DNA of 64,000 nt from Nitratireductor sp. Lineage in GTDB: Bacteria; Pseudomonadota; Alphaproteobacteria; Rhizobiales; Rhizobiaceae. The stretch spans positions 251,640 through 315,639 of the forward strand of contig NZ_CP051236.1 of the NCBI RefSeq assembly GCF_017794765.1, written 5' to 3'. The notes beneath the pieces were generated by a model. The model did not search any database. It saw only the letters and a list, made by a program, of their open reading frames with translations, and was not told where the DNA came from. The stretch's first letter is position 1. The number at the start of each line of letters is the position of its first letter. Shown here piece after piece: positions 44,112-53,167 of the stretch. The position numbers were made by a program, and so were the translations under genes.

Positions 44112-44668
44112 GCGGTAAAGACGGAGTTTGTTATCTGGGCCGAGATCGCATCCGGGCCGAAGTCGTTCTCGCCCGTGATCTTGAGGATCTCCTGCAGACG
44201 CGTGCGGGCACGACTGACCCGGCTCTTGATCGTACCCACCGCGCAATCACAGATTTCCGCCGCCTCTTCATAGGAAAAGCCTGAGGCGCCAATCAGAATG
44301 ATTGCCTCGCGCTGATCCTCGGGCAGTTGCTCCAGCGCCCGGCGGAAATCCTTGAGATCCACGGAGCCCTCCTGAGCCGGATGGACAGACAGACGCCCTG
44401 TAATGGCGCCGTCGCTATCCTCCACCTCACGCTTCCGCTTTCGCATCTGGGAATAGAATTCGTTGCGCAGGATCGTAAAGAGCCACGCTTTCAGATTGGT
44501 GCCCGGCTGGTAGCTGGCCTGCTTGTCCCAGGCTTTGACGAGCGCCTCCTGAACGAGATCATCGGCCCGGTCGGCGTTCTTTGAAAGTGAGACCGCAAAC
44601 GCGCGCAGGCTAGGTACGGTGGCCAGAAGATCGTCACGAAAGCCAGGATATACACTCATCGATATCAA
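44108..44668 (-). CDS. ecfG: RNA polymerase sigma factor EcfG
   Basis: Extracytoplasmic-function sigma factor of group ECF15 that runs the general stress response. Sigma-2 region (about 10-80: DRADDLVQEALVKAWDK) and sigma-4 (about 115-170: GFSYEEAAEICDCAVGTIKSRVSRAR) are clear. Its ATG overlaps the nepR stop by four bases, so both are coupled. At 186 residues it is full length. Confidence 0.93.
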   Translation of the reverse strand: MISMSVYPGFRDDLLATVPSLRAFAVSLSKNADRADDLVQEALVKAWDKQASYQPGTNLKAWLFTILRNEFYSQMRKRKREVEDSDGAITGRLSVHPAQEGSVDLKDFRRALEQLPEDQREAIILIGASGFSYEEAAEICDCAVGTIKSRVSRARTRLQEILKITGENDFGPDAISAQITNSVFTA

Positions 44669-44871
44669 TCCTTGTTCCCGGCGGTCTTGGCACTGCTCTT
44701 CTGTTCCAGCTGGTTGAGAAGATCGCTGAACCGGTCCGGAATGTCTTCCGTTATCAAATCATCGTAATACTGCCTGAGCTTGCGCCCGATCTCGGAGTTT
44801 GCGCCAAGAGGATCGCTATCCTTTCCGCGCTTGTCCGGGCCCCGATGGGTGTTGGGTTTGCCGTAATTCAT
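44665..44871 (-). CDS. nepR: Anti-sigma factor NepR
   Basis: A 68-residue anti-sigma factor that sequesters EcfG until PhyR titrates it. The NepR core (IGRKLRQYYDDLITEDIPDRF, about 28-48) is present. Start at 44871 was chosen for the canonical short form; the frame is open upstream to 45225. Exact EcfG-type promoter upstream. Coupled to ecfG. Confidence 0.9.
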   Translation of the reverse strand: MNYGKPNTHRGPDKRGKDSDPLGANSEIGRKLRQYYDDLITEDIPDRFSDLLNQLEQKSSAKTAGNKD

Positions 44872-44957
44872 GCCCTGTCTTCGTCCATATAGTCTGTCTC
44901 CCAATGAAGCGGGCGCACTTGAATTGGCCCGCGCCACCACTCTTCCATAGCAGGCAA

Positions 44958-44982
44958 AACGCCGCCGAGCAGAAAACGTTCC
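44958..44982 (-). promoter_or_regulatory. EcfG-type promoter of nepR-ecfG
   Basis: Leftward GGAAC (plus gttcc 44978-44982), 16 bases, CGTT (plus aacg 44958-44961). Exact consensus. EcfG would drive its own operon. Confidence 0.85.
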
Positions 44983-44990
44983 CTCCTTAT

Positions 44991-45015
44991 GGAACATTTT
45001 CCCGCAACACGCGTT
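44991..45015 (+). promoter_or_regulatory. EcfG-type promoter of phyR
   Basis: GGAAC (44991-44995), 16 bases, CGTT (45012-45015). Exact consensus, only eight bases from the opposing nepR promoter's -35, giving a symmetric divergent pair. Confidence 0.85.
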
Positions 45016-45074
45016 TTCACCATCATAAATATGCATTGTTCCCATTGCCACATTACGAGGGAGACCTGAAATCC

Positions 45075-45869
45075 ATGACTTTGTCAGCGCGTATCGCACC
45101 GCATCTTCCATATCTGCGGCGCTTTTCCAGAGCCGTGTCTGGCTCGCAAACGAGCGGTGACGCCCTGGTGGCCGCGGCGCTTGAAGCGCTGATCGCCGAC
45201 ACAAGCATTTTCCCCGAAGCATCAACGGACAAGATCGCGCTTTTCAGGCTTTTCACATCGCTTTTCGAAACGCTCGATGTGCCGATCCCCGAAAGTGCAC
45301 CGACGTCCGCATGGGAACAACGCGCTTCCAGAAATCTGTCGTCGCTCGCCCCCCGCCCACGACAGGCGTTCCTTCTGGTGGCCGTCGAGAACTTCCGACC
45401 GGAAGAAGCGGCGGAAATTCTGGAAACCGATATGAACGGCATCAACGCGATGTTGCACGAGGCCAGCGAGGAGATATCCCGCCAGGTGGCCACCGACATC
45501 CTGATTATCGAGGACGAGCCGCTGATTGCCATGGATATCGAGGAGATGGTTGAAAGTCTCGGTCATCGCGTCGTCGGCAATGCCCGCACCCACAAGCAAG
45601 CCGTCGAGATGTTTGCAAAAACGCAGCCGAAAATGGTCCTCGCAGACATCCAGCTTGCAGACGGGAGTTCGGGCCTTGACGCAGTGAACGAGATTCTCGA
45701 AGGGGCCACCGTCCCCGTGATCTTCATCACCGCCTTCCCGGAACGATTGCTGACAGGTGAGCGCCCTGAGCCGACCTTCCTCGTCACGAAACCGTTCAGC
45801 CCGGAAATGGTCAAGGCGCTAATCAGCCAGGCGCTTTTCTTCGACCACCAGGCTCGCGCGGCCGCCTGA
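45075..45869 (+). CDS. phyR: Response regulator PhyR
   Basis: Anti-anti-sigma factor of the general stress response: an N-terminal sigma-like (EcfG-mimic) domain (about 1-130) and a C-terminal receiver domain (about 140-260). Phospho-acceptor Asp191 and Lys239 are visible; the receiver start is ILIIEDEPLIAMDIEE. When phosphorylated, the sigma-like domain binds NepR and frees EcfG. At 264 residues it is typical. The cognate HWE-type kinase is not in this window. Confidence 0.95.
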   Translation: MTLSARIAPHLPYLRRFSRAVSGSQTSGDALVAAALEALIADTSIFPEASTDKIALFRLFTSLFETLDVPIPESAPTSAWEQRASRNLSSLAPRPRQAFLLVAVENFRPEEAAEILETDMNGINAMLHEASEEISRQVATDILIIEDEPLIAMDIEEMVESLGHRVVGNARTHKQAVEMFAKTQPKMVLADIQLADGSSGLDAVNEILEGATVPVIFITAFPERLLTGERPEPTFLVTKPFSPEMVKALISQALFFDHQARAAA

Positions 45870-45895
45870 GGCATCAGAAGCACCGGCTTCATGAG

Positions 45896-45922
45896 AAAGG
45901 CCGCCTTCGGGCGGCCTTTTTT
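45896..45922 (+). terminator. Terminator of phyR
   Basis: A 10-bp stem aaaggccgcc (45896-45905) / ggcggccttt (45910-45919), loop ttcg, followed by T's. It starts 27 bases after the phyR stop. Confidence 0.9.
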
Positions 45923-45944
45923 GTTTGCCGGTTTTCTTTCTCCG

Positions 45945-45970
45945 GGAACCAATCATCGTGGATGGACGTT
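45945..45970 (+). promoter_or_regulatory. EcfG-type promoter of the DUF1328 gene
   Basis: GGAAC (45945-45949), 17 bases, CGTT (45967-45970). It is a consensus match in the allowed spacing, 30 bases before the ATG. Confidence 0.75.
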
Positions 45971-45999
45971 TAACAGCCATAACTAAACGGAGAGACAGA

Positions 46000-46167
46000 A
46001 TGCTTTACTGGGCACTTATATTCCTCGTCGTCGCACTCATCGCCGGCGCCCTTGGTTTTGGCGGTATTGCAGGCGCTTCCGCGGGGATCGCACAGATCCT
46101 GTTCTACATCTTTCTCGCCCTTCTCGCGATTTCCCTGATAATGGGGCTGCTGAGAGGGCGCGGTTAA
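46000..46167 (+). CDS. DUF1328 small membrane protein
   Basis: A 55-residue protein with two hydrophobic helices around [11 protein letters not shown], matching DUF1328 (YtjA-like). Ribosome site CGGAGAGACAG before the ATG. DUF1328 genes are frequent general-stress targets; the promoter at 45945-45970 fits that. Confidence 0.9.
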   Translation: MLYWALIFLVVALIAGALGFGGIAGASAGIAQILFYIFLALLAISLIMGLLRGRG

Positions 46168-46259
46168 ACAAGTACGAAAGACGTAAACGAATGCGGCATC
46201 CGAGACGATGCGGACCATCCATGGCTTCCGCGTCGGGCAGACAGTGAAAGGAGAACGCC

Positions 46260-46586
46260 ATGGAACATATCGCTGCGCTTCTTCTGGTTGTCGGCTGCTC
46301 CGGCAACATGGCTGAATGCCGCGAACTTCCCGCCCCCGCTCCGATCTATGAAACGTTCGAGGAGTGCGAGGCGGAGAAGCCCATCTCCATGCGTGAGCTT
46401 GAAGGCGAGGCCCCGCGGGTGATGGCAACGTGCGTCTTTGTCGATCCAGCGCTCGTCTATGATGACGCGGTGCTGGAATGGGACATCACCAAAGACGGAA
46501 AGCTGACAGCCTCGCTGGAGCCGGCCACAAGCTTCGCCGTTGCTCAGAACCAGCATGCTCGCCAGAAGAATACCTTCACCGAGTAA
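46260..46586 (+). CDS. Hypothetical protein with N-terminal hydrophobic segment
   Basis: A 108-residue protein, strong ribosome site (AAAGGAGAACGCC). The first 18 residues are hydrophobic (IAALLLVVGCSGN) and may be a signal; two Cys pairs are near 13/20 and 37/58. No family was recognised. It follows the DUF1328 gene by 92 bases and ends before a bidirectional terminator. Confidence 0.7.
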   Translation: MEHIAALLLVVGCSGNMAECRELPAPAPIYETFEECEAEKPISMRELEGEAPRVMATCVFVDPALVYDDAVLEWDITKDGKLTASLEPATSFAVAQNQHARQKNTFTE

Positions 46587-46604
46587 TCACACTACGGCTT
46601 GAAC

Positions 46605-46636
46605 AAATAACCCCGGCATTTGCGCCGGGGTTATTT
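46605..46636. terminator. Bidirectional terminator, 13-bp stem
   Basis: Perfect arms aaataaccccggc (46605-46617) and gccggggttattt (46624-46636), 6-base loop, flanked by A- and T-tracts, between convergent genes (the 108-residue gene and phoB). Works both ways. Confidence 0.9.
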
Positions 46637-46672
46637 CCAGGATTTTCGACAGGAAGTCGAGATAAGCGGAAG

Positions 46673-47362
46673 TCACGCCTCTCGAATGGCGTAGCCAGCT
46701 CCGCGAATGGTGCGAATCACATCGGGGAGCCGCCCCTGATTCACGGCTTTGCGCAATCGGCCCACATGAACGTCGACAGTACGCTCGTCGATGTAGATCG
46801 TCTCCCCCCAGACATTGTCGAGCAACTGGCTGCGCGAGAAGACACGGCCGGGATGCTGCATCATGAATTCGAGAAGACGAAATTCGGTCGGGCCCAGCCG
46901 GATTTCATTCTTGCGCCGATAGACGCGATGCGATTCCCGATCGAGCACGATATCGCCTACAGAGAGAACCGTTGAGAGAACCTCAGGTTTGGCTCTGCGC
47001 AACAGGGCGCGCACACGCGCCACGAACTCCGGCGTCGAAAATGGCTTGACCAAATAGTCGTCGGCACCGGTGGAAAGACCCCGAACGCGGTCGCTTTCCT
47101 CGCCGCGCGCAGTGAGCATGATGATGGGAAGTCGTTCGGTTTCAGGCCGCATGCGCAGCCGGCGGCACAGTTCGATGCCTGATACAGCCGGAACCATCCA
47201 GTCCAGCACTAGCAGATCCGGGACATTTTCCTGCAACCGCACTTCAGCTTCATCGCCGCGTGAGATCATCTCGACCTGATAACCCTCGGCTTCCAGATTG
47301 TATTTCAGCAGGACGCAAAGCGGTTCGTCGTCTTCAACGACCATGACCTTGGGGGCAATCAT
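46673..47362 (-). CDS. phoB: Phosphate regulon response regulator PhoB
   Basis: OmpR-type response regulator that activates Pho-box promoters under phosphate limitation. Receiver with phospho-acceptor Asp54 and Lys106; winged helix at about 135-229 (RVFSRSQLLDNVW, DVHVGRLRKAV). I chose the inner ATG at 47362, since AGGAG is correctly spaced; an ATG at 47371 is too close to it. Last gene of pstSCAB-phoU-phoB. Confidence 0.95.
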   Translation of the reverse strand: MIAPKVMVVEDDEPLCVLLKYNLEAEGYQVEMISRGDEAEVRLQENVPDLLVLDWMVPAVSGIELCRRLRMRPETERLPIIMLTARGEESDRVRGLSTGADDYLVKPFSTPEFVARVRALLRRAKPEVLSTVLSVGDIVLDRESHRVYRRKNEIRLGPTEFRLLEFMMQHPGRVFSRSQLLDNVWGETIYIDERTVDVHVGRLRKAVNQGRLPDVIRTIRGAGYAIREA

Positions 47363-47396
47363 GGAAGGCATTCTCCTAAAGCATTGCTACGGCCGA

Positions 47397-48107
47397 TCAG
47401 GCATCCGCATCGACCGTCATCTGTGTTTCATCAAGCTTCGGCCGCTGGACCGGAAGCTGTTCCCCCGTCACCACATAATAGGCATTCTCGGCGATATTCG
47501 TCACGTGATCGCCGATGCGTTCCAGATTCTTCGCGCAGAAGAGAAGATGCGTACAGGATGTAATGTTGCGCGGATCTTCCATCATATAGGTGAGCAATTC
47601 CCGGAACACCGACGTGTACTGAATGTCGATTTTCTCATCGTCGTCACGCAACTGGATCAATGCTTCGGGCTCGCGCTTCACATAGTGCTCGACCACAGCG
47701 TTGACCTGTTGCAGCACCAGGCCCGCCATAGCATCTATGGAATGAGCAAGTGTGCGCGGAGTCGCGCTCTGGCCGACCGCACTGACACGCTTGGCGATAT
47801 TCTTCGCAAGGTCGCCGATACGCTCCAGATCGGCGGCCATGCGAATGGCACCGACAACGCTGCGCAGATCCTGTGCCATTGGCTGGCGCTTGGCGATCAG
47901 CGTGATGGCGCGCTCGTCGAGGTCGCGCTGCTTGGCGTCCATGATCGTGTCATCGGAGATGACGCGCTGCGCCAGTGCGGTATCGGAATGAAGAAGGGCA
48001 CTGGTGGAGGCGCGGGTCATCGCACCGGAGAGATCGCCCATGTCGCGAATGAGGCGGTCGATCTCACCGAGTTCCTCATCGAAGGAGCTGACTGTGTGCT
48101 CGCCCAT
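47397..48107 (-). CDS. phoU: Phosphate signalling regulator PhoU
   Basis: Negative modulator of Pho signalling between the Pst transporter and the sensor kinase. Two PhoU repeats of three helices each (about 20-110 and 125-215); metal-binding EExxD-like sequences such as ERIGDLAKN and ERIGDHVTN are present. I chose the ATG at 48107 (236 residues) with AAGGA upstream; the frame is open to 48215 over pstB. Confidence 0.95.
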   Translation of the reverse strand: MGEHTVSSFDEELGEIDRLIRDMGDLSGAMTRASTSALLHSDTALAQRVISDDTIMDAKQRDLDERAITLIAKRQPMAQDLRSVVGAIRMAADLERIGDLAKNIAKRVSAVGQSATPRTLAHSIDAMAGLVLQQVNAVVEHYVKREPEALIQLRDDDEKIDIQYTSVFRELLTYMMEDPRNITSCTHLLFCAKNLERIGDHVTNIAENAYYVVTGEQLPVQRPKLDETQMTVDADA

Positions 48108-48129
48108 GATCTGGTTCCTTATCTGTGCG

Positions 48130-48945
48130 TCAGCCGAAGCGACCAGTGATGTAATCCTGAGTGCGCTTGTCATCCGGATTGGTGAACATCTTGTCCGTCG
48201 GCCCCTCCTCGACAAGGTTGCCCAGATGGAACATGGCCGTGCGTTGCGAGACGCGCGCCGCCTGCTGCATCGAGTGCGTCACGATGACGATCGTGTAGTT
48301 CTCGCGCAATTCGTCGATCAGCTCTTCCACCTTCGCGGTGGCGATGGGGTCGAGCGCCGAACACGGTTCGTCCATGAGGATGACTTCCGGCGACACCGCA
48401 ATGGCGCGCGCGATGCACAAACGCTGCTGCTGGCCGCCGGAGAGGCCCGTGCCGGGTTCATGCAGGCGATCTTTCACCTCGTTGAAAAGCCCCGCCTTCT
48501 GCAGGCTGGATTCGACCACTTCATCCAGCGCGCTCTTTGAGGAGACCAGACCGTGGATACGCGGCCCGTAGGCGATGTTCTCGTAGATCGACTTCGGGAA
48601 GGGGTTGGGCTTCTGAAAGACCATTCCCACGCGGGCGCGCAGCTCAACCACGTCGACCTTCGGGTCGTAGATGTCCTGCCCGTCAAGCGTGATCTCGCCT
48701 TCCACCCGACAGATGTCGATCGTATCGTTCATACGGTTGAGGCAGCGCAGGAAGGTGGACTTGCCACAGCCTGAAGGACCGATCAAAGCCGTTACCTGCT
48801 TCTGCCTGACATCAAGATCGACATCGAAAAGCGCCTGCTTTTCGCCGTAGAAGACCCGGACCTTTGATCCGCGCATCTTCACAGGCAACTCTTCTGTCCT
48901 GTTCTGCACCGCTTCTTCCACTGCCGCATCCGTTAACATGTTCAT
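48130..48945 (-). CDS. pstB: Phosphate ABC transporter ATP-binding protein PstB
   Basis: ATPase of the high-affinity phosphate importer. Walker [10 protein letters not shown], PstB-specific [10 protein letters not shown], signature LSGGQQQRL and Walker [17 protein letters not shown] are intact. It starts at 48945 (AGGAG runs just upstream; a second ATG lies six bases inside). The length of about 271 residues is normal. It follows pstA after 13 bases. Confidence 0.96.
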   Translation of the reverse strand: MNMLTDAAVEEAVQNRTEELPVKMRGSKVRVFYGEKQALFDVDLDVRQKQVTALIGPSGCGKSTFLRCLNRMNDTIDICRVEGEITLDGQDIYDPKVDVVELRARVGMVFQKPNPFPKSIYENIAYGPRIHGLVSSKSALDEVVESSLQKAGLFNEVKDRLHEPGTGLSGGQQQRLCIARAIAVSPEVILMDEPCSALDPIATAKVEELIDELRENYTIVIVTHSMQQAARVSQRTAMFHLGNLVEEGPTDKMFTNPDDKRTQDYITGRFG

Positions 48946-48958
48946 TTCTCCTACTCCG

Positions 48959-50557
48959 TTACCAGCGGCGTTCGAAACGCTTGCGCAACACGACCGCAAC
49001 GGCGTTCATCAAAATCAGGAAGCCCAAAAGGATCAGGATAGCCGCGGACGTCTTCTGCTGGAAGGCAGGCTCCGGGAAATCCGCCCACATGAAAATCTGG
49101 ACCGGCAGAACCGTGGCGGGCGATGTGAAGCCGCCTGGAATATCCACGATGAAGGCGACCATGCCGATCATGAGGAGTGGAGCGGTCTCACCGAGAGCCT
49201 GCGCCATACCGATGATGGTGCCCGTCAGAATGCCCGGCATCGCGAGCGGCAGAACGTGATGGAACACCGTCTGGATCTTCGAGGCACCGACACCGAGCGC
49301 CGCCTCACGGATCGAGGGCGGCACTGCACGCAACGCTGCCCGTGACGCGATGATGATCGTCGGCAGGGTCATCAATGCCAGAACCATGCCGCCAACCAGC
49401 GGCGCCGACCGCGGCAGGTTGAACCAGTTCAGGAACACGGCGAGACCGAGCAAACCAAAGACGATGGACGGAACGGCCGCCAGATTGTTGATGTTCACCT
49501 CGATAAAGCCGGTCAGGCGGTTCTTCGGCGCGAACTCTTCCAGATAAATGGCGGCGGCAACGCCGATGGGAAAGGACAGCGCCAGTGTGACAAGCATCGT
49601 CAGAGCGGAGCCGACAACCGCGCCCCAGATGCCTGCCATTTCTGCTTCACGGCTTGCACCGCCGAAGAAGAACTGTGTGTTCCAGGCACTTGCCGTGCGT
49701 CCGTCAGCTTTGAGTTGGTCGACCCACACGATCTCGCGGTCGGAGATCTTCCGCTGACCTTCCGGCGTTGCAATGACCCGCAGGCGGACGGGTCCGGCAG
49801 CATCTGCCGAGACCGAAGCCAGGACCGGGCCGCGTGCAACCACGCCAGCATCGGCGTCCGGGGCAAGATCGGTGATCTTCACCGCACCACCGCCAAGATA
49901 GATGATGAAAGACGCGGCACCTGTCGTCAGACGCAGCGCACCGCCATCCTCTTCGAGGGCACCGGCTTCCCTTGCAGCATCGAGCAGGCTGTCATCGGAA
50001 AAACGCAGTTCCGCTTCGTTGCCCTCCACGGCCACGCTCTGCGGCGTTGCCAGAACCGTCTCGGCGCTGTCGGCTGCAAGAAGTCCCTTCAGATAAAGAT
50101 CGGCAAAATCATCCATCGGCAGAGCGTATTCGACAGTCCCGCCGGGCGTGAGGCTGCCATTCTGCAATGCCTGGCGCAGAAGTGTCGGCGCGCCGCTCGA
50201 GATAAGACCACGAACCTGCCTGCGCTCCTGACGCCCCTCAACCTGCGGAAAGAGCGATAGCAGAGCATCGCTGATGATGGTGTCGTAGTTGTTGCCCGTC
50301 AGGTTGTCCGGGTTCACATGCTCAGCCGACAGGTTCAGCGGAAGGGTCAACTCATTCGCGCGAAAAGCCGGGAATGCCTTGAACACGATGGTCGAAAGAA
50401 GAAGAAGCAGGAAGAATGCCGAGAGAAGAACAGCTCCCGCACCCAGCCATTTGAAGCGGCTTTCTGCAGCGTAGCGTTTGCGAAGGCGGCCTCGCGCCTG
50501 CTCATTCGTATGCTGATTGTTCTGCGGCTTCGCGCCGCCAGCAAGCGTATCAGTCAT
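48959..50557 (-). CDS. pstA: Phosphate ABC transporter permease PstA (with DUF3333)
   Basis: Inner-membrane permease of the Pst system. The 532 residues are longer than E. coli PstA (about 300) because of an N-terminal transmembrane helix and a DUF3333 periplasmic-type extension (about 60-290), typical in alphaproteobacteria. The permease domain (about 310-520) has the [20 protein letters not shown] coupling loop. It overlaps the pstC stop by eight bases. Confidence 0.94.
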   Translation of the reverse strand: MTDTLAGGAKPQNNQHTNEQARGRLRKRYAAESRFKWLGAGAVLLSAFFLLLLLSTIVFKAFPAFRANELTLPLNLSAEHVNPDNLTGNNYDTIISDALLSLFPQVEGRQERRQVRGLISSGAPTLLRQALQNGSLTPGGTVEYALPMDDFADLYLKGLLAADSAETVLATPQSVAVEGNEAELRFSDDSLLDAAREAGALEEDGGALRLTTGAASFIIYLGGGAVKITDLAPDADAGVVARGPVLASVSADAAGPVRLRVIATPEGQRKISDREIVWVDQLKADGRTASAWNTQFFFGGASREAEMAGIWGAVVGSALTMLVTLALSFPIGVAAAIYLEEFAPKNRLTGFIEVNINNLAAVPSIVFGLLGLAVFLNWFNLPRSAPLVGGMVLALMTLPTIIIASRAALRAVPPSIREAALGVGASKIQTVFHHVLPLAMPGILTGTIIGMAQALGETAPLLMIGMVAFIVDIPGGFTSPATVLPVQIFMWADFPEPAFQQKTSAAILILLGFLILMNAVAVVLRKRFERRW

Positions 50558-51938
50558 ATTGCTCTCGATATTTCTTCACCACACGCAGGGCGATGATGTT
50601 GAGGGCGAGTGTCACGCAGAAGAGAACCAGCCCGAGGGCGAATGCCGCGAGCGTCTTCGCGCTATCGAATTCCTGGTCGCCAACCAGGAGGGTGACGATC
50701 TGCACGGTGACGGTGGTCACGGCTTCCAGCGGATTGATGGTGAGATTGGCTGCCAGTCCAGCCGCCATCACCACGATCATCGTCTCGCCGATAGCACGGC
50801 TGATGGCCAGCATCAGCGCTGAGACAATGCCCGGCAGGGCAGCAGGAAGAACGACCTTGCGGATCGTTTCCGATTTGGTGGCACCAAGACCGGCAGAGCC
50901 GTCGCGCAGAGACTGAGGGACCGCATTGATGACATCGTCGGAAAGCGACGACACGAAGGGGATGATCATGATCCCCATGACGATACCCGCCGCGAGCGCC
51001 GATTCCGAGGCCACGCTGAGGCCCAGAACCTGCCCGAAATCACGGAAGAAGGGGGCAACGGTCAGCGCGGCAAAGAAGCCATATACGACGGTGGGGATGC
51101 CGGCGAGGATCTCCAGCATCGGCTTGGCAACCGACCGCACCTGTTTGGAAGCATAGTCGGACAGATAGATCGCCGACATGAGCCCCACGGGCGCTGCAAC
51201 CAGCATCGCGATGAATGTGATGAGCATGGTGCCGACGAAAAGCGGGACCGCACCGAAGATGTCCGGATTGACCGCACCGGCTTCCTGACCTGCTCCGGTG
51301 AAAGCGCTCTGGGGGCTCCAGTGCGTACCGAAGAGAAACTTGTAGAACGGAACCTGCTGAAAGAAGCGCAGGGATTCAAAGATGAGAGAGAGGACGATGC
51401 CCAGTGTCGTCAGGATCGCAACCACAGAACAAAGGATGAGAAAGAGGCGGAGCACCCGCTCCACAACGTGGCGGGCGCGAAACTGCGGTGTGATGCGGCG
51501 AATGCCCCAGAAGAAGCCGAGAGCAGCCAGGAGCGTGACGAGACCACTGACGATCCACTCGCTTTGGCCGCGCAGGGCAGCGAAGTGCTCCGCAGCGGCT
51601 TCCTTCGCCTCATTCGGGAATCCCGCAATGCCGCCGAAGGCCAGAGCGCGCGCATCGCGCAAGAATGCCTGCTTTTCCGGAAGGTTCATGTCCGCGAGCT
51701 GTGTCGCAAAACGGCCTTCAACGATCGAAGCCTCGACACCGGGGGTTGCGACACCCCAGAAAAGAAGGATCAGAAGAGCAGGTCCCGCTGACAACAATGC
51801 CAGAAACAGGCCGTGCTGGCTGGGCAGCGAGTGCAGCGCGGCCGTATTGCCTTCGACGCTCGAAAGCGCTCGTGCGCGCCCGAAATAATACGCCACGGCG
51901 AAAAGCACCAGCAGCGCGATGACGACATATGTAATCAT
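50550..51938 (-). CDS. pstC: Phosphate ABC transporter permease PstC
   Basis: Second permease of the Pst importer, 462 residues with an extended N-terminal region (two helices and a periplasmic loop, about 1-190) before the permease domain (about 210-455; GLGATKSETIRKVVLP coupling loop). This long form is usual in rhizobia. pstS lies upstream with a stem-loop in the gap. Confidence 0.94.
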   Translation of the reverse strand: MITYVVIALLVLFAVAYYFGRARALSSVEGNTAALHSLPSQHGLFLALLSAGPALLILLFWGVATPGVEASIVEGRFATQLADMNLPEKQAFLRDARALAFGGIAGFPNEAKEAAAEHFAALRGQSEWIVSGLVTLLAALGFFWGIRRITPQFRARHVVERVLRLFLILCSVVAILTTLGIVLSLIFESLRFFQQVPFYKFLFGTHWSPQSAFTGAGQEAGAVNPDIFGAVPLFVGTMLITFIAMLVAAPVGLMSAIYLSDYASKQVRSVAKPMLEILAGIPTVVYGFFAALTVAPFFRDFGQVLGLSVASESALAAGIVMGIMIIPFVSSLSDDVINAVPQSLRDGSAGLGATKSETIRKVVLPAALPGIVSALMLAISRAIGETMIVVMAAGLAANLTINPLEAVTTVTVQIVTLLVGDQEFDSAKTLAAFALGLVLFCVTLALNIIALRVVKKYREQYD

Positions 51939-52029
51939 ACTACCCCCGAGGGTCGGGTACGGTCGGATCTACCGTGAACCCGTGGGATCCCCATCCAAGC
52001 GCGACTTCGCATGAACCCCGAAACAGGAA

Positions 52030-52055
52030 GACCCGGCCGCAATGACGGCCGGGTC
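52030..52055 (-). terminator. Stem-loop between pstS and pstC
   Basis: A perfect 10-bp stem gacccggccg (52030-52039) / cggccgggtc (52046-52055), 6-base loop, 14 bases after the pstS stop. It is a partial terminator or mRNA stabiliser that would give more PstS than permease. Confidence 0.7.
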
Positions 52056-52068
52056 CCCGGTTGGTCTA

Positions 52069-53067
52069 TCAGGAACCCATGCCCTTGAGGGCCTGGGCAT
52101 CTTCCGCCTGCTTCGCGCGGGCGTCGTCCGGCAGCGGGATCAGACCCTTGTCAGCCAGGTAGCCCTCGGGGCCCCAGGCAGTATCGGTGGTGTATTCCTT
52201 GATGAATTCTTCCATACCAGGAATTGCACCGACGTGCTCTTTCTTCGCGTAGACGAAGAGCGAACGGGAGACGCCGTACTCACCGGCTGCGATCGCCTCG
52301 AAGGTCGGGGCGACACCGCCGATGGTGGAGCCCTGCAGCTTGTCGGCGTTCTGGTCGAGGAACGAAAAGCCGAAGATGCCAAAGGCATCAGCGTTTGCTT
52401 CAAGCTTCTGAACGATCAGGTTGTCGTTCTCACCGGCTTCCACATAGGCGCCGTCTTCACGGATCTCCGTGCAGCCGTCAGCAGCCTCGATCGCTTCCGG
52501 GCAGGCCTCTTCCATGACCAGCTCGACGAATGCATCGCGCGTGCCAGAGGTCGGGGGCGGGCCGAGAACCTCGATCTTGGTGTTCGGCAGGCTCTCATCG
52601 ATGTCCGACCAGTTGGTGTACGGGTTCGCAACAACCTTGCCGTCGACTTCAACATTCTTTGCCAGAGCGGCGAAGATCTGTTCCTTCGTGAGGTCGATCT
52701 GCTTTGCAGCCTTGGAGTTGGAGATGACGATGCCGTCGAAGCCAACCTTGATCTCAACCGGTGTCACGCCGTTCGCCTTGCAGGTCTCCAGTTCAGAGTC
52801 CTTGATCGGGCGCGAAGCGTTGGTGAAATCCGGGTGGCTTTCACCGACGCCGGCACAGAACAGCTTCATGCCGCCACCCGTGCCGGTGGATTCTACGACC
52901 GGGGTCTGGAACTCACCGCTCTGGCCAAAACGCTCGGCAACTGCCGTGGTGAAGGGGAAGACAGTCGACGAGCCAACAACGCGGATCTGGTCACGGGCAG
53001 CAGCCGTACCAACTGCGCCCGCGAGGGCGATCGTGGCCGCCGAAGCGGTAAGAAGGAATTTGTTCAT
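52069..53067 (-). CDS. pstS: Phosphate ABC transporter substrate-binding protein PstS
   Basis: Periplasmic phosphate-binding protein (332 residues). Signal peptide core LLTASAATIALAGAVGTAAA is followed by a mature start RDQIRVVGSSTVFPF. Phosphate-site blocks include VESTGTGGGMKLFC and PTSGTRDAF. I chose the ATG at 53067 with GGAG upstream; the frame is open to 53151. First gene of the pst-pho operon under the Pho box. Confidence 0.94.
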   Translation of the reverse strand: MNKFLLTASAATIALAGAVGTAAARDQIRVVGSSTVFPFTTAVAERFGQSGEFQTPVVESTGTGGGMKLFCAGVGESHPDFTNASRPIKDSELETCKANGVTPVEIKVGFDGIVISNSKAAKQIDLTKEQIFAALAKNVEVDGKVVANPYTNWSDIDESLPNTKIEVLGPPPTSGTRDAFVELVMEEACPEAIEAADGCTEIREDGAYVEAGENDNLIVQKLEANADAFGIFGFSFLDQNADKLQGSTIGGVAPTFEAIAAGEYGVSRSLFVYAKKEHVGAIPGMEEFIKEYTTDTAWGPEGYLADKGLIPLPDDARAKQAEDAQALKGMGS

Positions 53068-53138
53068 TGGAGACAGCTCCCTGTTCGGAATTCGGTCAGA
53101 CGCCCTCTCGGCGTCGGGGAGCGGAATAACAACTCTGT

Positions 53139-53167
53139 GTAACAGTTCCATGACAGTTCCGTGTCAG
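53139..53167 (-). promoter_or_regulatory. Pho box upstream of pstS (three repeats)
   Basis: On the leftward strand: CTGACAC (53161-53167), ggaa, CTGTCAT (53150-53156), ggaa, CTGTTAC (53139-53145). Three 7-base PhoB half-sites with 11-base periodicity; the middle one is the exact consensus. It should make pstS strongly PhoB-dependent. Confidence 0.88.
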
